From assembly GCA_951812925.1 (NCBI GenBank), contig OX638368.1, positions 79,404,909 to 79,468,908 on the forward strand: a stretch of DNA of 64,000 nt, read 5' to 3'. The position numbers and the translations under genes were made by a program. Positions 24,004-35,038 of the stretch are shown in pieces. How positions within the stretch are numbered: the stretch's first letter is position 1; the number at the start of each line of letters is the position of its first letter. The stretch is from Calliopum simillimum (lineage: Eukaryota > Arthropoda > Insecta > Diptera > Lauxaniidae). The notes beneath the pieces were generated by a model. The model was not told the origin of the DNA. It ran no database searches and was given only the letters and a program-made list of their open reading frames with translations.

Positions 24004-25719
24004 CATTATTCTCTGAATATTGCCTTTCAGGTTTCCAAGATGGTTGTCAGATAGACGTAATTTACACTGACTTTTCCAAAGCATTCGATAAAATCCCCCA
24101 TTCTCTTTTAATTCATAAATGCAGATTATTAGGTTTTCATTCCAACTTTTTAAATTGGTTAGAATCTTATCTGTCAAATCGTCAATGTATTGTGTCATTT
24201 GATAATGTTAAGTCCCTTCCATTTTTTGCTACATCTGATGTCCCGCAAGGCAGCATTTTGGGTCCTTTATTTTTTGTTATTTTCATTAATGATATTACTT
24301 GTTCGGTTTGCTACTCGAATTGTTTATTATATACTGATGATCTTAAAATATTTTTAAAAATTAAAAATGAATCTGATGTATCTCGTTTGCAAAGTGATGT
24401 TGACAAGCTCTACCTATGGTGCAATAACAACTTTTTGTCCCTTAATCTCAATAAATGTGTCTTTATGTCTTTCTCTAAGTTTTGTACACGTATTCCTTCA
24501 TCCTATCATATTTCAAATTTTCCCCTTGTGCCTGTGAACGAGTTTAAAGACCTAGGAGTTGTATTTGATTCTGATTTCTATTTCATGGTCATTTTGACTA
24601 TATTATTCCTAAGGCATACTCCATGCTTGCTTTCGTAAGGCGTAATAGTTCTTCTTTTAAGGACCCATATACCCTAAAGGTACTTTATCCTAGTCTGGTA
24701 CGATCCAGATTAGAGTACGCGTCTTTCATTTGGAGTCCATATTACCAATCCCATAAATTGCGGCTTGAACGAGTTCAAAAGTCGTTCACTAGATATGCTT
24801 TACGATCCATTTTTTCTGGTTACAATGATGTTCTTCCTTCATATAATGCCCGCTGTCTCCTTCTGGGTCTAAAAACACTTGAAGATAGACGTAATATTTT
24901 GACCCGTTTGTTCGTATTTGATATTATTAGGGGAGCTGTTGACTGCCCTGTACTTCTTAATCTTATAAATTTTAATGTTCCTTCTAGAGCCCTAAGGTTT
25001 AATGCTCCCTTTCACTTAGGTATCGTACGCACAAATTATGCCACAAATGCTCCCATTTATAGAACATTAAAATTGTATAATGATATTAGTTCAAATATTA
25101 ACTTAGATTTCTCCTTTTCTAAAAATCAACTTAGATTATGTTTTAATAATATTTTTTAATTTAACTGTATTTATCTTGTTATGTTTAAATTTTTTTTTAT
25201 ATAGTCTGTAAGAATGTACATATATTCATAGACCGGATTAAATAAATAAATAAATAAAATTATTGACAAATAATGCGATATACGCATGAAAAATGCAAAC
25301 TCGGGTTGAAAACTGTCAAATGTGGCGTTTTGTTGCGCAACTCCCCACTTTCTATGTACATAATCAAAATGGTCACCGCGTCATCGATACATCGAATGTT
25401 TATGGGTCATTACTTTCATGCGTTGGAAGGGTATTCACAAAGGAATGTTTTGTATATATTGACAATTATGACCAGTTCTAATAAGTGACTGAAAACGCCG
25501 CGAACACAAGATTCCAATGAAACTTTTCGACAAGTTTTTCAACGCACAATGCAGAGCGACGCGAAGAATATGTGTTGACGCGACGAGTGCTTGTAAAAAA
25601 GTTAGATCGTGTTGGTCACATGACAACTGTTGTCATTTGATATTCATCGACGTGTTGCACAACTCCCTCTGTTGCAAAACTCCCCATTCTCCCCTACATT
25701 TTTATAAAGGTCATATATT

Positions 25720-25890
25720 CATAATTGAGGAGTTTTTTTTCAAAAGGGCTTATAACCAAAACGAGGCAAAAGTAATATCATACACATTATTTCCATAATA
25801 ATTGGTTATTGAATAAGTATGATTTTTTTAACTAAATGCCATTAATTTCACGCCATCAGGTAAACTTCTCATGAAAAATCACTCATCAAT
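25720..25890 (+). repeat. Half copy of the GAGGAGTGGCC MITE family
   Basis: The order of words 'aattgaggag', 'aaagggc', 'gaggcaaaagtaat.tcatac', 'caatttcac' follows 63259-63430 in the same direction. The inverted right half is missing. It abuts the right end of the 17222-25696 element. Confidence 0.5.
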
Positions 25891-25893
25891 TGT

Positions 25894-27375
25894 TTGTGTG
25901 AAACTTCAACTTTTTTCTGCAGCGGAAAAAAAAGTTACAGATTTTTGAGACGACTAACCTCATTTCGTCCCATAGTGCGGTGTCTAAATCAATCTAATGA
26001 GGTTATTGTTGATAGTGCTGATCTTGAATTTGTTGTTATATTAATTAGTCTCAGTCACTTTAATTGTTTTATTACATGTTCTTTCATTCCCCCAAATTCT
26101 GAACTCATAGTCTTCAAAAGTCATTTAACTTTAATAAAAAGTGTGAATGAATTGACAAAAGTAAATGATATATTATTCGCGTTAGGCGACTTTAATCTTC
26201 CTTATGCTACATAGAGTAAACTCGATGGCTCTTCATTTCTTATTCTATCCACATTAAATAACTGTTTTTGTGATCTGTTTGATAGTTTCGCTGAACTTTG
26301 TCTTCACCATAGTTTTACAAATTTATCTTTTGGTAGTTGCGCCCCATTAGTCAGTTTAGAAGATAAACACCATTCAACAATAAAAATAAATATTGATGTA
26401 CCAACAACTTTACAAAATTATTGGTTCAATTAGTTCAAAAGTTGTGTCTAAACAAAATAGTTCACCTTGGTCTATAAAACTTTAAATATGATTAAAAATA
26501 AAAAAAACCGTCTTGTTAAAAAATATAAATCAACGGGTTCATCTGTTGACTACATACAATATTCTCTTTTTTCTAAAACCCGAAACTGTTTTATAATTTT
26601 GTGAACCCTAAGAGAAAACAATCATGCTTTCCATCATGTTTGTCTTACAATGGTGTCTTACCTTCATGTGAATCTGAGGTCTTAAACTCTTTTGCAGTTT
26701 TTTTCCAGTCTACATACTCTAATTTAAAACACAATTCAAATGTAGCATATCCGTATCCTTTAACATTAATTAATCATATTAATTTGCCCCTCCTGCATCC
26801 AGAAATTGTTCTCCATTACTTGAAGAAAATTAAATGCTCCTACAATCCGGGACCTGATAAAATTCCTAGTCGTGTTTTAAAGTTTTGTGCAGAGAATCTG
26901 AAATTTCCTTTAACCTTGTTATTAAATGCATGATTTGGGGAAGCAGCCCTTCATAATACACCTATCCCCCGATTTACACGGTAGATACGTTCCTGAGAAA
27001 AACGTGTAAATCGAAAATTTAAAATTTTCAAGTCAAAACCGTGTAAATCGAAAAGCTTGCAGAAAATGCATAATTTTGCTATTTAACAGTTGTGATTTTT
27101 TTCAATATTTTTAGGTGTACACAGAAATAAAAATAAAATGCATTGAGATGTGTACACAGCGCACGTGTTCAAACACAGTAGCATTTAGTAGAGTGCGATA
27201 AAAACAAAAAAAAAAAACTTTTTTGGAAAACCGTGTAAAAGCGAAAACGTGTAAAACAAGTACCGTGTAAATCGGGGGATAGTGTACGTTTGTTCAAGTC
27301 CCGCAGCAAATCTGACATAAAAAGTTATAGAGGCATAGCTAAACTCTTGCTATTTCAAAATTGTTTGAAATATCA
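25894..27375 (+). pseudogene. LINE C fragments: endonuclease and RT N-terminus
   Basis: The first part (25894-26214) reads 'CSFIPPNSELIVFKSHL' and 'FALGDFNLP', the endonuclease core. A stop at 26214 and frame changes follow. Residues to ~26400 match the domain end (SFTNLSFG.. DKHHSTIKI). At 26601-26935 is 'YNPGPDKIPSRVLKFCAENL', an early RT block. After a MITE at 26965-27279, the next RT block resumes: 'FKSRSKSDIKSYRGIAKLL' (~27288-27345). It is a CR1/Jockey-like copy distinct from LINE A, with no 3' end seen. Confidence 0.72.
26965..27279. mobile_element. 315 bp MITE with TCCCCCGATTTACACGG ends
   Basis: The perfect ~20 bp terminal inverted repeats are flanked by TA (26963-26964, 27280-27281), which fits Tc1/mariner/pogo transposition. 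The word CGTGTAAATCG recurs several times inside both ends. It interrupts the RT of LINE C. Confidence 0.8.
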
Positions 27376-27783
27376 ATACAAACCATACTCAACATTATAC
27401 AATATTTTATGATTAATTGATTTTTCACAAATTTAAATGATTTAATTTTGCTTTTTTATTCTTCTATTTTTGAATATTCCATTAATACGAACTTGTAATT
27501 GTGAATTGTGGAAGATAGCATGTCTCAAAACCATTCAACATAATAACAATTAAGAAAGATTTGCAATGAACACAGCTGATAGCAACAAGTGTACTTACAT
27601 AAAAAACAACAACAGTGTTATTTATGTGAGGATCTTTTACGAAGTAGATGGTTCCATCAGCGCAGAGATGGGCACAGCTAGTTACTTTTGTAACTTGATA
27701 CATTTTTGTTACTTGTTACTTTTGTATCAAGTATCAAAAATTTTTTTAGTTACTTGTTACTTTTTTTTTGTAAATTTTGCTTT
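27376..27783. other. AT-rich stretch with a possible hAT end
   Basis: No gene was found. At 27661 'CAGAGATGGGCA', followed by 'TAGTTACTTTTGTAACT' words, resembles the terminus of a common hAT MITE type, but no matching right end was found in the window. The frames here have no domain. Confidence 0.35.
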
Positions 27784-30700
27784 AACCATATACATATGTA
27801 TTTAGAAAAAAATATTTAATTTTAGTCTTAAAACGCTTAGATAAACTTTTTAAAAATCCAGCACATTTTTGGGGTTGCCACCTGGTTTTTATTAAAAAAT
27901 AAAAATTTTCTTCCAAAAAATTCCTTAAAACATTTTCTCTCTATAAACTAACATATTGGGTCCAAAAACAATGAAACAAAAATTTAGGGTTGCCATATTA
28001 GGGTTGCCAGACGTTTTTTCGCAAAATTGCATTTCTCTGTTAACTTTCTTTATTCAAAAGTTATAGGATCGACCCAAAAACTCATAGTTAATTTTTAGGG
28101 TTGCCACCTAGTTAAAAAAAAAAAAAAAATTTTCTTCCAAAAAATTCCTTAAATCAACATTTTCTTTCTATAAATTAACATATTGAGTCCAAAAGCAACG
28201 AAACAAAAATTTAGGGTTGCCAGACGTTTTTCGCACAATTGCCTTTCTTTGTTAACTTTCTTTATTCAAAAGTTATAGGATCGACCCAAAAATCCAACAT
28301 ATATTTTTAGGGTTGCCACCCGGTTTTTTTAATAAAATCAAAATTTTCTTCCAATAAATTACTCAAATCAACATTTTCTCTCTATAAATTAATATCTTGA
28401 GTAAAAAACAACGAAAAAAAATTTAGGGTTGCCATATTAGGGTTGCCAGACGTTTTTTCGCACAATTGCCTTTCTTTGTTAACTTTCTTTATTCAAAAGT
28501 TATAGGATCGACCCAAAAATCCAACATATATTTTTAGGGTTGCCACCCGGTTTTTTAAATAAAATCAAAATTTTCTTCCAATAAATTACTCAAATCAACA
28601 TTTTCTCTCTATAAATTAACATCTTGAGTAAAAAACAACGAAACAAAAATTTAGGGTTGCCATATTAGGGTTGCCAGACGTTTTTTCACACAATTGCCTT
28701 TCTTTGTTAACTTTCTTTATTCAAAAGGTATAGGATCGACCCAAAAATCCAACATATATTTTAGGGTTGCCACCCGGTTTTTTTAATAAAATCAAAATTT
28801 TCTTCCAATAAATTACTCAAATCAACATTTTCTCTCTATAAATTAACATCTTGAGTAAAAAACAACGAAAAAAAAATGTAGGGTTGCCATATTTTTTGTT
28901 GTTATTTTTAGACCCACTGTGTCAATTCATAGAGTGAAAATGTTGATTTAAGGAATTTATTGGAAGAAAATTTTGATTTTATTAAAAAAACCAGGTGGCA
29001 ATCCTAAAAATTTACTATGGGTTTTTGGGTCGATCCTATAACTTTTCAATAAAGAAAGTTAGCAAAGAAAGGCAATTTTGCGATAAAACGTCTGGCAACC
29101 CTAAATTTTTGTTTCGTTGTTTTTGGACAAAATATGTTAATTTATGGAGAGAAAATTGTGTTTTAAGGAATTTTTTGGAAGAAAATTTTTATTAAAAAAA
29201 AAACCAGGTGGCAACCCTAAAAATTTACTATGGGTTTTTGGGTCGATCCTATAACTTTTCAATAAAGAAAGTTAACAAAGAAAGGCAATTTTGCGAAAGA
29301 ACGTCTGGCAGCCCTAAATTTTTGTTTCGTTGTTTTTGGACTCAAGATGTTAATTTATAGAGAGAAAATGTTGATTTGAATAATTTTTTGGAAAAACATT
29401 TTGATTTAAAAAAAAAACAGGTGGCAACCCCAAAAATGTGCTGGATTTTTAAAAAGTTTATCTAGGCGTTTTAAGAATAAAATTAAATTTTTTTTTCTAA
29501 ATACATATATGGTTTAACCGTTGTGTCAACAGCTGTTGGGTTTTATCCACATCGACAGTAGATGTACCCGGGTACTTCATACGTTTTGTATGGCAGATAG
29601 TTGCTTTTGATATACAAATATTAACTACTACCTGGATTCTTGTAATTTTCTGGTTTTTTGTTTTATTTCTTGGAAATATTGTCTAGTTAACAAAACTTTT
29701 ATCATAATTTGGAAAAAAAATTTTTTGGTACCTAAATAATCCATTTTTACCAAAAATGGGAATTGCCAAAATAAAAATTTAACAATTTCCAAATTCTTTT
29801 TTAATCCTTGTAATTTGATCCCTTTTTACCAAGAAAAATAATTAACATTGAATTTTCACTCGCAGAATTCCGTTATATTTGAATTTAAAATCAACCCCTC
29901 TTGCTCATAGTGCTATTTTTAGTACCTGCGCAGAATAATTATAACTCATAAAATATTTGTTCAATGTAAACATTTTTTTTTTTTTGAATGTGTAGGAAAA
30001 CACGTCTACTTACAGGAACAAAAGGGTATTTGGGAATATCTTGCCTACCTACCCTTGTACAACCAGTTTTGCAGGCAGAAACATGATTTTTTGCACAAGT
30101 TTCGTTTTGAGTAGTTTTGTATGCATAAGTCAGTTTATTTTGTGCGGCAAATATATAAAAAGTGAAAATAAAATGGCAGATGGTGAGTGCCTAGCTCCGC
30201 GTCAATTGAATGCACTACCGTATGAGGAGCAGTGTGACTATATACGCAGAATTATTGAGGCTTCTGACTACGAAGATAGTGACCACGAACAAGCGGTAGA
30301 TCAAGAAAACTTAGAAGGAAATATTGATGACATTGGTGGTGAATCATCCGACATTGAACCAGTCCAGGAAACTGAGTACTACCCAGAGGACGAGAGGGAT
30401 TCAGACGAGGAGTATGAAGAACCGCCACTTGAAACTGGTGATTATTATACGGCAAGAGATGGCAATGTATGGTCGTCAATACCACCAATACCTGGACGAA
30501 TACGTGCGCACAACATTCTAAGAAGTTGCAATCCTGGACCAGTGGCATCGACAAATGGCTTGACAATGGCAGAAACCTTCAATCTTATGATGTCAAATGA
30601 AATATGTGATGTAATTATTCGAGAATCAAATAGAAAGGCAAGGCAAACTTTTGATGTGTACAATGAGCAGCATCCAGATGCGGAACCACGAATATGGGTG

Positions 30701-31720
30701 CCTATAACTGAAGTAGAATTTCGTGCATATTTGGGTGTGCTTTTGATGGCTGGCGTATGTCATTCCGGTTATGTTCATACCACTGACCTGTGGAAAACAA
30801 CTTCGCATCCATTATTTCGTGCATCAATGAGCTTACGCAGACGTATTCCTGATGCTAAATTCCTGATGCTAAATGCCACTCTGCGCAAGTATTATATATG
30901 TGGCACACACGTTACCGTAGATGAGCAATTATTCCCGTATCGTGGTGGAACTGGCTTCACACAGTACATTCCATCCAAACCATCCAAATATGGAATAAAA
31001 GTGTGGTGGGTCTGCGACGCCATTTCATCATATCCCGTGCAGGTAAATCAGTGTTCATACATTCATTTTATTATATCAACTTGTTGCAAATAAACTAAAT
31101 GACTAATTCAAATTTCATTTTTCAATTTTTATTTTTTCAATACAGGGTCAAATTTATACTGGAATGGCAGCGTCCGGCGAACGTGAAAGAAACGTTGGTG
31201 AGCGTGTTGTGAAGGACTTAGTTGTCAACAATTTTGGTGGAAGTGGGCGAACAGTGGTATGCGACAATTTCTTTACAACATATAACTTAGCAAAAACTTT
31301 GATGGTGGACAACAGTTTGGCTTTGTTGGGCACTTGCAACAAAAGGCGTATGTTCGTGCCAGCATCATTTGCCAATCCTAAAGGACGTGAAGCACAGTCT
31401 ACGCTATTTGGATTCTGTAACAACATGACGATGTGCTCATACGTCCCAAAAAAAAATAGGGCTGTTGTGATGCTGTCTACTTGCCACGACACTACAGAAA
31501 CTGCAGGTCCAAAACGGAAACCATTGCTCATACTTGATTATAACAAACATAAAGGCGGCGTGGATAATATGGATAAGTGCTTGACTGAATATTCAACCAA
31601 ACGGCGCACAAATAGATGGCCTTTAGTATTTTTTTATAATATGCTTGACATAGCTGCGTATGCTGCGTATGTTATATATATGGAAAACAACCCCCATCTA
31701 AAACCATCTACCAACCGCCG

Positions 31721-34700
31721 CACAAAGGGGTATTGTATACGCTTTTACGCATTTAATTGAAAAAAAAAATTTTTGAAGTACCGGCTTTTTTTGATACCGG
31801 TTTAAAGATAATTAAATTCTGCGTCACAAACAATAAAAATTGTTGACCTAACATTACTAGTTAAAAAGTTATATGCGGTTGAAGATCAACTTTTTTTGCT
31901 TTCGTTCGCGCGCTGTGAAAAATTGGAATTTTTTGGCTTTTTTAGAGTACATTTTTATTAAAAAAAATTGTTTTTGTGGAAAAAGTTTTAATGGAACCTT
32001 CAACTTCAGGTAATTGTGGTTCTTACTACATAAAAGTTTTTTTGAGTTAATGTTTAAAAAATTTTGTTTTATATATATTAAATATGTGTTAAAAAATTAA
32101 GGTTTTTTATTATTCAAGTGGAGTTAAAGTATTTTAGGTTGTGAAAGGTTTTCATCTTTTTATAATTTTCTTTAACTATAGACTGTCCATAATAAGTGTT
32201 AAAAATTTGGTTGTGCGATGTTTTGCTCCTTCGGAATTATTAAACTTTTTGTAAGAGAACTCCAGTCGCTATAATCATAACAAGCAAGTGCAGCCACCAA
32301 CAATGCAACAAAATGCTATGATTTTTTTTTCCTTTTGTTTTGTTATTCTTCTTAAGCTGTCGATGTAGGCTGTATAAGTGACTTAAAAATACTAATTTTT
32401 TTGTAATGTATTCGTTCTTTAAATAAAACCCTTGTAATATTAACTACTTTTGAATATTATGTCCTAATTGATACTGCTCTTGAAATATGAATTACATATT
32501 GTTTTTAATATTAAAAAAAAAAAAATAATAAGTAAATAAACTAAAAAATATATATTTAATGTAGCGTGTATTATTTGTCTTCAATGTGAAACCGTTTGGA
32601 CCTTGCTATAAAATCATTGTTGTATTTGACAATGGTTTGTTTTGACATTAATACTAGTGAAGTATAATTGTGTTAAATGGGTATTCGGGTATTTCACTGC
32701 AATTCGTCTTATATGAACATCAAATGTACTGTCTTTTTTAGGAACTGCTTCAAATACATTGTTTATATCTCGCCAAAACATGTATGATATGATGAAAACC
32801 TCTGGGCATTCTGCTTTTAGCGATAAATTTCAATATTTAAAAGATGAAATGAAGCGTCGAATTCATCCTGCGGAGGGATATATGAAAGATTTTAATGAAA
32901 TAATTAATCAGTTTATTAAAGGCTTTAAGTTGCGTTGGACAAGATCCCATAGAATTGAAGAACGATTTTTGGAATTAAATCGCGATTGGTTGGCTTCATC
33001 AATATCATTTTCTCTTTCTAACTTTAACAAACGTGGACGAAAGGAACTGTCCTTTGAAGATTCCTGTGAGGGAACTAAGAGAGCGAAATGCAAACAGTTA
33101 AGAGATTCAACTCCGTTATCAGCATTAACGTATGCCACCAAAATGAGTTTGCGGGCTGAAGGCCATATTGAAGCATCAAAGTTGCTACATGAATTGACAA
33201 CTTCACCTGAAAGAGCAACTGAATATAGGCAATTATATGAAAAACATAAAAATCCTACTAAAATTAGTAAAGAAGATGCTCTCGCCGTGCTTGTAGAAGC
33301 AAAGTTATCCCGCCATCAGTACAACATTATAAGAAGTGCTGCACCAGAAAAATTTCCCTGCTATAGCGTTGTACAGACAGCAAAAAAGGATTGTTATCCT
33401 TCAGTGGAATTTATAACAATTTCTGAAACTTTATGCGAAGTAAACTTGCAAGCTTTGCTAAACCTAACAATCCAGCGTTTGGTTACATTGCAAAAGCCAG
33501 TTATAGATGCTTTTGAGGATAACGCATTATCTAGTTTATGTTTGTTTTCGAAGTGGGGTTTTGACGGAAGTTCGGGCAACAGCATATACAAACAAGCTTT
33601 TCACGGCCCGGATGCAAATGATGCATCGATATTTATTACTTCCATGGTTCCAATTAAATTAGTTTGTGGATCTAAAATTATTTGGCAAAATCCCCGACCT
33701 ACCTCAACAAGATTTTGTCGTCCATTTCGCATGGAGTTTATTAAAGAAACAACAGATGTGTCAAAAAAAGAAAAAAATAGGGTAGAAGCTGAAATAAGTG
33801 ACCTCAGCAAATCTATTGTACAATGTGGAGACAGATTAATCGAGGTAAGTCACAAGCTTATGTTAACCATGGTGGATGGTAAGGTGTGCAACGCTCTCAC
33901 TGAAACTACATCTACACAAAGGTGCTATCTATGTGAAGCTACGATTAAAGAATTCAATTCAATTGATCTTATGATTAAAAGAAAAGTAAAAGTTGAAAAC
34001 CTGCAATTTGGTTTATCAACACTACACGGTTGGATACGATTGTTTGAGTGCTTTTTACATTTGGCTGATAAGCTACCAGTCAGAAAATGGCTGATAAGAG
34101 AGGAATCAGAGAAGCAGATTGTAACAGCAAACAAGTCGAGAATTCGAAATGAATTTAGGACACAACTAGGTTTAGTAATTGATAAACCAAAGCCAGGGTT
34201 TGGTAGTTCGAATGATGGCAATACTGCTCGACGTTTTTTTGAAAATGCAGAAACAACAGCATCAATAACCAAGATTGATGTAGAGCTAATCAAAAGAATG
34301 CATATTATTTTGATCGTTATTTCATGCGGACACGAAATAAATACAGAAAAATTTCGAGACTATGCGCTTGATACAGCAAGATATTTTGTACAAAAATACT
34401 CGTGGTATAATATGCCCACAACTGTGCATAAAATCTTAATTCATAGCCCTGAAATCATTAAATATGCTTTATTGCCGATTGGTCAACTTTCTGAAGAGGC
34501 ACAAGAAGCAAGAAATAAGGACTTCAAATCTTTCAGAGAGCATTACTCAAGAAAAATAAGTAGAGAAAAAACCCTTGAGGATATTTTAAATAGGTTTTTA
34601 ATATTTTCAGACCCAATTATTTCAAGCAAAAGGAAATTACCGCAAAAGAAGTTCCAAAAGTTGCCACAAATGGCTGTAAATTTGCTTGTAGCACCAACAA

Positions 34701-35038
34701 ATGAAGATAACGCTGAAGATACTGAAGAATCCGATGAAGACAACTGCTGAAAGTAGTGATATCGGTTTTCTTGATACAAACGAAAAAACTTTAGCAAGCA
34801 GCATTCAATAAATGTGATTACTAAAAAAATAAAATTAAAAAAAAAAAAATTATGATATTTGTAGGCATGAAAAATTTGTTTTTGATTGAAAAAAAAAAAA
34901 AAAAAATCTACTAAAGGATGTCACCTAATTGTTGTTTTTTTCTTATTATGATGCATTGTAATTAAAAAAAAATTTAAAAGTTGCCTCCGTCTCCTAGTTG
35001 AATTGATAGCGTGTTTTGGGGGTCAATACCCCACTGTG
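31721..35038 (+). mobile_element. Transib element with RSS-heptamer-like ends
   Basis: The exact 5 bp GC-rich duplication CGCCG (31716-31720, 35039-35043) bounds 3318 bp. The left end reads CACAAAGGGGTATTG. The right end, complemented, reads CACAGTGGGGTATTG, whose first seven bases equal the V(D)J recombination signal heptamer. A 5 bp GC-rich duplication and CAC ends are Transib hallmarks. Removing the element restores the piggyBac reading TNRRRIFLQQ across the site, so boundaries are certain. It carries one transposase gene and no other frame. Confidence 0.95.
31992..34750 (+). CDS. Transib transposase, RAG1-like, apparently intact (two exons)
   Basis: The proposed join is exon 1 31992-32010 (ATG..TCAG|gtaatt) and exon 2 32742-34750 (tttttag|GA), in phase, giving about 675 aa. 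The next in-frame ATG is 32780. RAG1-like features in order: FDGSSG with a candidate first Asp (~residue 281, 33563), NPRPTSTRFCRP, TMVDGK (candidate second Asp, ~385), CYLCEA zinc cysteines, GLSTLHGWIR, NDGNTARRFF, VHKILIH (zinc histidines H-x4-H) and SEEAQEARNK with the candidate Glu (~595, 34505). These align by eye with RAG1's CDGMGD, C-x2-C, HKTLAH and ASEGNESGNK. AATAAA lies at 34807. No stop or frameshift was seen. The exon 1 call is an inference from splice signals. Confidence 0.88.

Larger units (their letters stand above)
21754..25159 (+). pseudogene. LINE A reverse transcriptase region (split by a hAT)
   Basis: Pre-RT sequence (21830-22310) leads to RT blocks 'VDTDGFSAFFIKN', 'ITPVFKSGAKN', 'YRPI' and 'QHGFVSGRST' up to 22826. 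After the hAT insertion the frame resumes at ~24012 with 'DVIYTDFSKAFDKIPH', 'VPQGSILGPLFFVIFINDI' and YTDD (catalytic box, normally YADD, ~24330). A frameshift at ~24600-24630 leads to the C-terminal region LVRSRLEYASFIWSP, ending at 25159. The 3' UTR closes with TAAATAAATAAA. The enzyme would copy its own RNA at a nicked target, but this copy is broken in at least three places. Confidence 0.82.
18274..25258 (+). mobile_element. Non-LTR retrotransposon (CR1/Jockey group), 'LINE A', with four insertions
   Basis: ORF1 and ORF2 pieces run in one direction and end in a (TAAA)n tail at ~25235-25258. Removing four later insertions (18492-19102, 19791-20552, 20985-21607, 22827-24003) makes the pieces join in order: ORF1, endonuclease, pre-RT, RT, C-terminal region. 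The clade is uncertain. The RT style (PQGSILGPL, LY.SLVRSRLEYAS) fits CR1 or Jockey. Several frameshifts show the copy is dead. Its 5' end is not defined. Confidence 0.8.
17222..25696. mobile_element. DNA element with AGRGGAGAWTGGGG ends (host of later insertions)
   Basis: The left end carries GAGGAGATTGGGGAGTTGTG and further GGGGAGTTGTGCAACA copies at ~17401-17442. The right end carries the complements (25330-25350, 25650-25696), closing with CTCCCCTA. Between them are a Harbinger-type MITE and a LINE; without these only ~0.8 kb belongs to this element. Clusters of the same motif inside both ends look like subterminal transposase-binding repeats. No transposase was found. The termini resemble those at 45061-46435. 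Confidence 0.6.

Noticed and set aside
27830..28880. Possible satellite array of ~225 bp gggttgcc units
   Set aside because: The direct units are followed by inverted ones and bounded by inverted ends, so a foldback element explains them better than a satellite.
33925..34293. 122-codon minus-strand frame within the Transib gene
   Set aside because: It is a shadow of the transposase frame, with no domain of its own.
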